DNA from: Pseudomonadota bacterium
GTDB lineage: Bacteria; Desulfobacterota; Syntrophobacteria; Syntrophobacterales; Syntrophobacteraceae
Length of the DNA: 11,082 nucleotides
NCBI GenBank assembly: GCA_023442755.1
Contig: JAEZXS010000164.1
Coordinates: 1-11,082 of the forward strand
Reading direction: 5' to 3'
Below, in pieces: positions 6,511-11,082 of this stretch. The stretch's first letter is position 1. Every line of letters begins with the position of its first letter. Under the pieces are notes generated by a model that made no database searches, was not told the DNA's origin, and worked only from the letters and a program-made list of their open reading frames with translations. The position numbers were made by a program, and so were the translations under genes.

Positions 6511-6685
6511 GGCTGCGTGCTCTGTGATATCTTTTTTCCTTTGCAAAAATCGAAATATAAGGTGAGAATTACCCGAGCAGGCGATGATGAACCCGGGGAA
6601 TGCCGGTGGTTTGGGGAGTTTCACCCGGTTTCGCGACATTGCCGACTTATTATACACCGATTTCAAGTCAGAGTTTTCATAAGGA

Positions 6686-6714
6686 TTGCGGATAGCCAAT
6701 TCACGTGTTATTAA
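6686..6714 (+). promoter_or_regulatory. Candidate extended -10 promoter for mreB
   Basis: TTGCGG (6686-6691) is followed by a 17-nt spacer and TATTAA (6709-6714), which is preceded by TG at 6706-6707 in the extended -10 position. A start near 6721 would leave a leader of about 36 nt before the mreB ATG. The -35 matches only three of six bases, so the call rests on the extended -10 and the position. Confidence 0.4.
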
Positions 6715-6756
6715 AGAGCACCCAAAAAAACGGCCTTGAAAGGAGAAAATTAGGGG

Positions 6757-7788
6757 ATGTTCCTCAATCGAATTCTTGGATTCTTCTCAAATGACCTGGC
6801 GATAGATCTCGGAACCGCCAACACTCTTGTCTACGTCCGGGGGAAGGGCATCGTGCTGACCGAACCCTCCGTTGTCGCGGTTCGCAAGGACGATCGGGGA
6901 TCGAACCGGGTGGTGGCTGTCGGAAAAGACGCCAAAATGATGCTCGGGAAAACTCCCGGGAACATCACCGCGATAAGACCGATGAAGGACGGCGTAATCG
7001 CCGATTTCGAAGTAGCGGAGGCAATGCTGAGGCACTTCATCCAAAAAGTACACAACCGGCGCAATCTCATCAGGCCGCGAGTCATTATTTGCATCCCGTC
7101 CGGAGTGACTCAGGTCGAGAAAAGGGCCGTTCGCGAATCGGCTGAATCGGCCGGAGCGCATGAAGTCTATCTTATCGAAGAACCCATGGCCGCCGCAATC
7201 GGCGCAGGCCTGCCCATAACCGAACCCGTCTGCAACATGGTGGTGGATATCGGCGGCGGCACGACCGAAGTGGCTGTCATCTCCCTTGCAGGCATCGTTT
7301 ACAGCCGCTCCGTCCGGGTAGGCGGGGACAAGATGGACATGGCCGTTTTGCACCATATAAAACGGAAATATAACCTGTTGATCGGCGAGCGCACCGCTGA
7401 ACTGATCAAGACGACGATCGGCAACGCCTATCCCATGGGAGAGACGGAGACCATGGTCATCAAAGGGCGCGATCTTGTCACCGGAATTCCCAAAACGGTC
7501 GAAGTCAATTCGGATGAAATCCGCGAGTCCATCCAGGAGCAGATCGACTCCATCCTCGAAACGATCAAAATTGCACTCGAACAAACGCCGCCCGAACTCG
7601 CCGGAGATATCGTGGACCGTGGAATTGTCCTGACCGGTGGCGGGGCGCTCCTCAAAAACCTCGATCACTTCCTGAGACTGCAGACGGGACTGCCGATCAT
7701 GCTTACTGAAGATCCGCTGTCCACCGTTGTCATTGGATCAGGAAAGGCTCTGGAAGATATCGAGATCCTGAAGGACGTGCTGTCCTGA
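6757..7788 (+). CDS. mreB: Rod shape-determining protein MreB (bacterial actin)
   Basis: The 343-residue protein is a full-length MreB. It polymerises on ATP at the inner membrane and guides the elongasome that inserts lateral peptidoglycan. The actin-fold ATPase motifs are all present: phosphate-1 IDLGTANT (16-23), the connecting segment EEPMAAAIG (141-149), phosphate-2 DIGGGTTE (164-171) and the adenosine motif GIVLTGGGALL (289-299). The hydrophobic start MFLNRILGFF could act as a membrane-binding helix. The ATG is preceded by AAGGAG at 11 nt and TAGGGG immediately before it; the former is the likelier ribosome-binding site though its spacing is a little long. It is the first gene of the mre operon and diverges from rpmH. 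The next gene, mreC, is 112 nt away, an unusually long gap for this operon. Confidence 0.98.
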   Translation: MFLNRILGFFSNDLAIDLGTANTLVYVRGKGIVLTEPSVVAVRKDDRGSNRVVAVGKDAKMMLGKTPGNITAIRPMKDGVIADFEVAEAMLRHFIQKVHNRRNLIRPRVIICIPSGVTQVEKRAVRESAESAGAHEVYLIEEPMAAAIGAGLPITEPVCNMVVDIGGGTTEVAVISLAGIVYSRSVRVGGDKMDMAVLHHIKRKYNLLIGERTAELIKTTIGNAYPMGETETMVIKGRDLVTGIPKTVEVNSDEIRESIQEQIDSILETIKIALEQTPPELAGDIVDRGIVLTGGGALLKNLDHFLRLQTGLPIMLTEDPLSTVVIGSGKALEDIEILKDVLS

Positions 7789-7900
7789 TCGGTAACGGGG
7801 TCCATTTGTTGTGATGGGGTTTGCCGATACCCGCGGTTCTCCCCGATTGACGATGGGGTGGAATACGAGTTCCCGGTATTTTAGCTAAAGTGCTCGAATT
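7789..7900 (+). other. mreB-mreC spacer with short repeats
   Basis: This 112-nt spacer holds two copies of GATGGGGT (7813-7820 and 7852-7859), a short CCCC/GGGG pairing around 7841-7858, an AATAC/GTATT pairing (about 7862-7880), and a perfect 10-bp palindrome TTTAGCTAAA (7880-7889) ending 11 nt before the mreC ATG. A TTGACG at 7847-7852 has no -10 at proper spacing, so I do not call a promoter. No strong terminator hairpin is seen. Function is unknown. Confidence 0.35.
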
Positions 7901-8791
7901 ATGAGATTTTTTAACGCAGGTGTCTGGTTTCGCCGATTGCGTGGCGCTGTCCTCATCCTTGTATTCATAAGTGTATTCCTCTATATATTTTCGCTCAATT
8001 TTCGCTCGCCCACTCAGATGGACTTCTTGCAGCGGTCCGTAACGGAAACGGTGAGCCCGCCCGTACAGTTCTTCGGGAAGGTCTTCGGCTCGGTGGAAGA
8101 TTTCGTGAAGGACTACATCTTTCTCAAGAATATGCGAAGAGAAAACGAGGAATTGAGACGGCAAGTCGCCGAACTGGAAAGCAAGGTTGCAAGCTATCAC
8201 GAAGCCTATGTCGAAAACCTGCGGTTGCGAAGACTTCTCGACTTCAAGGTCTCGACAAGGGCCGAAACCATTGCCGCCCAGGTTATTATGCACGATATGA
8301 CCGGGTGGTTCCAGACTCTCATGATCGACAAGGGATTTCGGGACGGAATTTCTCCGGATATGGCAGTCGTAAACGATGAAGGTGTAATCGGGCGTGTTCT
8401 CGACGTTTCCGATCGGAACTGCCGGGTGCTCCTTCTCACGGACCCGGGCAGTTCGGTGGATGCGATCATCCAGCGAAACCGGGTGCGCGGGATTCTGGCG
8501 GGCAAGGATGCAAGCGGGTGCGTATTGAAGTATGTCCGGGGCAACCTCGATGTTCAGGTCGGGGACCTCGTTGTGAGTTCCGGAAAGGACGGGCTGTATC
8601 CGAAAGGACTCCGGCTCGGCGTGGTGCAGGGGGTTTACAAAGACCCCGTTGATCTTTTTCAAAGAATCGATATCAAACCGCTGGTGCGCCTGAGCGCGCT
8701 GGAGGAAGTCCTGGTGATAAAGCGCGGGGGCGGCACCCTCGACCTTGACCCCGGGACGGAAATTCCTCCCGCCAAGGCAGATAAGAAATGA
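7901..8791 (+). CDS. mreC: Cell shape-determining protein MreC
   Basis: The 296-residue bitopic membrane protein scaffolds the elongasome and activates PBP2. It has a short cytoplasmic N-terminus with basic residues, one transmembrane helix (about 15-32), and a coiled-coil region (about 70-112, RRENEELRRQVAELESKV) that in homologues drives dimerisation. A periplasmic beta-rich core follows (about 122-275) with the family stretches DKGFRDGI, VVNDEGVIGRV, LLLTDPGSSVDAII, VRGIL and GDLVVSSGKDGLYPKGLRLG. A short Pro/Lys tail ends it. The ATG at 7901 lacks a clear Shine-Dalgarno, but the N-terminus fits the family and no better start is visible. Its TGA overlaps the mreD ATG by 4 nt. Confidence 0.96.
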   Translation: MRFFNAGVWFRRLRGAVLILVFISVFLYIFSLNFRSPTQMDFLQRSVTETVSPPVQFFGKVFGSVEDFVKDYIFLKNMRRENEELRRQVAELESKVASYHEAYVENLRLRRLLDFKVSTRAETIAAQVIMHDMTGWFQTLMIDKGFRDGISPDMAVVNDEGVIGRVLDVSDRNCRVLLLTDPGSSVDAIIQRNRVRGILAGKDASGCVLKYVRGNLDVQVGDLVVSSGKDGLYPKGLRLGVVQGVYKDPVDLFQRIDIKPLVRLSALEEVLVIKRGGGTLDLDPGTEIPPAKADKK

Positions 8792-9306
8792 TGCGGTCTG
8801 CGCAGATCGCGCCCGATTTTTCACCCGGGCGTCTGGTCAGGATTTTCCTATATACCTTTATTGCTATGCTGCTGCAGGCTCACCTAGTGGCGCGTCTGCC
8901 GTACCAGGCGTTTCGCATCGACCTGTTCATCCCCGTGATGTTTGCCGTTGCGATCGAATGGCCTCCCTTCGCGGGCCTTGTATGGGCGTCGGTGTGGGGG
9001 TATATGATCGACAATTTCTCCGGCGAATTCTGGGGGCTGCATGTGGCATCCTACATGGTGACGATTTGTCTCGTCAACATGGCGTCCGATAGATTCGACT
9101 GCCAGAACCCCGTTTACCAGATGGGACTGGTCGGAATGTGCGCCCTCGGCCAGTCGGTTGCTCTCGGCCTTTTCATTTCATTCGTGCCGATGGATTTGCA
9201 GTCGCTGACCTCGACCTGGATCAGCCTGGGAATTCGGACCCTGCTGTCCATGACGGTTGCGCCGTTCGTGATCTATCCGATATTAAAACCGAAAAACCTG
9301 TTTTGA
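8788..9306 (+). CDS. mreD: Rod shape-determining membrane protein MreD
   Basis: The 172-residue protein is mostly membrane-embedded, with about five or six hydrophobic segments (near 17-36, 45-58, 60-75, 85-98, 110-133 and 147-166). Family features include an N-terminal helix, RIDLFIPVMFAVAIEW and a GYMIDNFSGEFWGLH region that corresponds to the usual G-hhxDhhsg-xxhGhh pattern of MreD. It is a partner of MreC in the elongasome; its exact role is unclear. Sequence conservation in this family is low, so the call rests on topology, length and position between mreC and the PBP2 gene. The start overlaps the mreC stop (ATGA), suggesting coupled translation; a second ATG follows immediately at 8791. 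An AAGG lies 10 nt upstream of the first. Confidence 0.92.
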   Translation: MMRSAQIAPDFSPGRLVRIFLYTFIAMLLQAHLVARLPYQAFRIDLFIPVMFAVAIEWPPFAGLVWASVWGYMIDNFSGEFWGLHVASYMVTICLVNMASDRFDCQNPVYQMGLVGMCALGQSVALGLFISFVPMDLQSLTSTWISLGIRTLLSMTVAPFVIYPILKPKNLF

Positions 9307-9327
9307 GTCACAGGCCGATTTGGGCAG

Positions 9328-11082
9328 ATGCATATGCCAATGAGCCAGAAAAGCAAAGGGTTTGACAGCCTCAAGATCATAAACTGGGAAAGCACCGGAA
9401 CGGTTTCGTACCAGAAGCAGCATATCCTTCTGTGCGGGATGGTGCTTCTCATTTTTGTGATCTATATCATGCGGCTGTGGCACCTCCAGGTCCTCCAGGG
9501 GTCCTCCTACCGGTTTCAGTCCGAGAATAACCGGATACGGATAGAGGATGTCGCCGCCGGACGCGGAATCATTTTCGACAGAAACGGGGTTCCCATTGTC
9601 GAGAACCGTCCCGCATACCACCTGGTCATCATTCGTGAAGACATCCGGGACATGGAGGGGACTATCCGGGAACTGGCCCGTTTGTGCGAACGCCCCCCCG
9701 AGGAGTTCTTCTCGGTCATCGAGGCGAACAGGACGACCCCGAAATTTATCCCCCTGAGGCTGGCGTCGGATCTCGACAGGGATACCCTTGCACGAATCGA
9801 GGCCCAGAAGATCCGCCTTCCCGGGGTGGTGATTCAGCTCGAACCCAAGCGCGAATACAAATGGAACGGCTCGGCGGCGCACTTGATCGGGTACCTCAGC
9901 GAGATTACGGAAGGCGAGCTGAAGAGTGAAAAATACGCCGGGTACTACCCGGGGGAAGATATCGGAAAGATCGGCGTGGAGGGAACCTTCGAGCAATACC
10001 TGCACGGGAAGCGGGGAGGGCGGCAGGTCGAGGTCGATGCCGTGGGAAGACGCATGCGGCTGCTCGCGGAGGTGCTCCCCATTTCCGGCCGCAATCTGTG
10101 GCTCACGCTGGATATGGACCTGCAGAGGCTGGCCGAATCGCTTCTCGAGGGCAAAACGGGCGCCGTTGTTGCGGTCGATCCCAGGGACGGAGCGGTGCTC
10201 GCTTTTGCGTGCAATCCGACTTTCGACCAGGAGAAGTTTATCCGCGGGCTGAAACGAGATGAATGGCTCGCGCTGAGCAAACATCCGGACCATCCGCTGC
10301 TCAACCGGGGAAGCGGCGCGGCGTATCCACCGGGGTCCACCTACAAACCTTTCGTTGCCCTCGCTGCGCTCAAGGAAGGCATAATAAATTCGACCACCAC
10401 CTTCACCTGTCCCGGATATTTCCCCTACGGCGGGCGAAATTTCCGCTGCTGGCGGGATCACGGCCACGGTACGGTCGATCTGGAGAGGGCTCTGATCCAA
10501 AGCTGCGACGTCTTTTTCTACCAGACCGGGATGAGGCTCGGTGTGGACCGGCTGGCCCAGAACGTAAACATGTTCGGTCTGGGGGAGAGGTCCGGAATCG
10601 GCATTTCGGGGGAGCACCCCGGCCTCGTGCCGACTTCGTGGTGGAAAAAGCAGGCCACTGGAATACCGTGGCAAAAGGGCGAAACGATATCCATCTCGAT
10701 CGGGCAGGGCTTCGATCTGGCTACGCCGCTCCAGCTTGCTATGGGGTACGCTGCGATTGCAAATGACGGGAAGCTGTGGCAGCCTTACGTGGTCCGGAAG
10801 ATCGAGGGGCGCACCGCCGACGAAGTAGATGAGCTGAAGCCGAAGCTCAAGCGCAAGATCCCCATCGAGCAGCGGTACTTCGACCTGGTGAAGAAATCGC
10901 TGATGGAAGTGGTCGAGGATGGAAGAGGGACGGCGCACAGCATTCGGGATGCTTCCATCCAGATTGCCGGAAAAACCGGGTCGGCCCAGGTTGTTCACGT
11001 CGCCCAGGGGGCAAACAGGAAGCTGCTGGAAAAACTGGCCAAGTATAAAGAAAAAGATCATGCATGGTTTGTCGGCTATGCC
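9328..11082 (+). CDS. mrdA: Peptidoglycan D,D-transpeptidase PBP2, 5' part
   Basis: The frame is open to the window end with 585 residues and no stop, so probably a few dozen C-terminal residues are missing. The product is the class B penicillin-binding protein of the elongasome, crosslinking new lateral wall with RodA. It has a transmembrane helix (about 33-51), a pedestal domain starting at NNRIRIEDVAAGRGIIFDRNG (67 onward), and the linker EYKWNGSAAHLIGYLSEI. The transpeptidase domain carries S337-TYK (SxxK nucleophile), S392-CD (the SxD form usual for PBP2) and KTGSAQV (549-555). GQGFDLATPLQL and the cysteine pair C361/C374 in the CPGYF...FRCW stretch also mark PBP2 rather than FtsI. ATGs at 9328, 9334 and 9343 are all possible starts; none has a good ribosome-binding site, so the exact start is open. 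It begins about 21 nt after mreD. rodA would be expected next. Confidence 0.95.
   Translation, partial: MHMPMSQKSKGFDSLKIINWESTGTVSYQKQHILLCGMVLLIFVIYIMRLWHLQVLQGSSYRFQSENNRIRIEDVAAGRGIIFDRNGVPIVENRPAYHLVIIREDIRDMEGTIRELARLCERPPEEFFSVIEANRTTPKFIPLRLASDLDRDTLARIEAQKIRLPGVVIQLEPKREYKWNGSAAHLIGYLSEITEGELKSEKYAGYYPGEDIGKIGVEGTFEQYLHGKRGGRQVEVDAVGRRMRLLAEVLPISGRNLWLTLDMDLQRLAESLLEGKTGAVVAVDPRDGAVLAFACNPTFDQEKFIRGLKRDEWLALSKHPDHPLLNRGSGAAYPPGSTYKPFVALAALKEGIINSTTTFTCPGYFPYGGRNFRCWRDHGHGTVDLERALIQSCDVFFYQTGMRLGVDRLAQNVNMFGLGERSGIGISGEHPGLVPTSWWKKQATGIPWQKGETISISIGQGFDLATPLQLAMGYAAIANDGKLWQPYVVRKIEGRTADEVDELKPKLKRKIPIEQRYFDLVKKSLMEVVEDGRGTAHSIRDASIQIAGKTGSAQVVHVAQGANRKLLEKLAKYKEKDHAWFVGYA

Larger units (their letters stand above)
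6369..6756. other. Divergent rpmH/mreB intergenic region
   Basis: These 388 nt carry no gene I can support. From left to right they hold the rpmH Shine-Dalgarno and inverted-repeat leader (6376-6452), the dyad and rpmH promoter (6475-6510), an A/T-rich stretch (about 6530-6570), a GC-rich block with an imperfect CCGGTG/CACCCGG pairing (6603-6628), one DnaA-box-like nonamer TTATACACC (6650-6658), and a candidate mreB promoter (6686-6714). Short open frames on both strands here (about 72 codons each) lack a ribosome-binding site and any recognisable family. A single near-match box is not enough to call oriC. Confidence 0.6.

Noticed and set aside
6478..6714. Short open frames on both strands in the rpmH/mreB intergenic region
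   Set aside because: Each is about 72 codons and neither has a Shine-Dalgarno. Both run across the predicted promoters and show no protein family.
7847..7882. Possible internal promoter before mreC (TTGACG with TATTTT)
   Set aside because: The spacer would be 24 nt, too long for a sigma70 promoter, and no better -10 is placed 16-18 nt from the TTGACG.
7730..8824. A 364-codon minus-strand frame opposite mreC
   Set aside because: It is antisense to an intact MreC with its transmembrane and coiled-coil features. The predicted protein has no recognisable signature.
9283..11061. A 592-codon open frame on the minus strand
   Set aside because: It lies antisense to the well-supported PBP2 gene and shows no recognisable domain. 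Long antisense frames are common opposite GC-rich genes, and its composition is what a complement of coding sequence gives.
1..11082. A novel defence, mobile or biosynthetic system
   Set aside because: Every substantial open frame on the coding strand is a known core gene, with intact motifs and conserved order. No repeats, integrase, transposase, toxin-like pair or composition break is visible.

Overview
The window is GC-rich bacterial chromosome filled with single-copy core genes. I see no mobile element, CRISPR array, rRNA or tRNA, and no gene of a new type. The organism looks Gram-negative: YidC has a large periplasmic domain, and MreC, MreD and a class B PBP2 are present. It also carries a Jag/KhpB gene between yidC and mnmE. 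That combination, with the style of the protein sequences, suggests a Desulfobacterota (deltaproteobacterial) genome, perhaps near the Syntrophobacter group. The taxonomic call is an inference and could be wrong.

Layout. (1) Positions 1-1008, plus strand: the 3' part of a nicotinate phosphoribosyltransferase gene (pncB). (2) Positions 1058-6368, minus strand: the classical origin-type cluster, transcribed rpmH, rnpA, yidD, yidC, jag, mnmE, rsmG, convergent with pncB. (3) Positions 6369-6756: a 388-nt divergent intergenic region with a good sigma70-type promoter for rpmH, a dyad over its -10, a leader rich in inverted repeats, and a weaker candidate promoter for mreB. (4) Positions 6757-11082, plus strand: the cell-shape operon mreB, mreC, mreD, mrdA, with mrdA running off the window end.

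How the genes work together. The minus-strand operon makes a ribosomal protein (L34), the RNase P protein, the YidD/YidC membrane-insertion pair, an RNA-binding protein (Jag), and two RNA-modification enzymes (MnmE for tRNA wobble uridine, RsmG for 16S rRNA). Two junctions overlap: rnpA/yidD by 1 nt and mnmE/rsmG by 4 nt, which suggests translational coupling. The plus-strand operon encodes the elongasome core: MreB filaments, the MreC scaffold, the MreD membrane partner and the PBP2 transpeptidase that builds lateral wall. MreC and MreD also overlap by 4 nt.

The parts that deserve a second look are non-coding and positional: the divergent rpmH/mreB control region, the separation of this cluster from its usual neighbours dnaA and parAB, the TTG start of rnpA, and the long mreB-mreC spacer.
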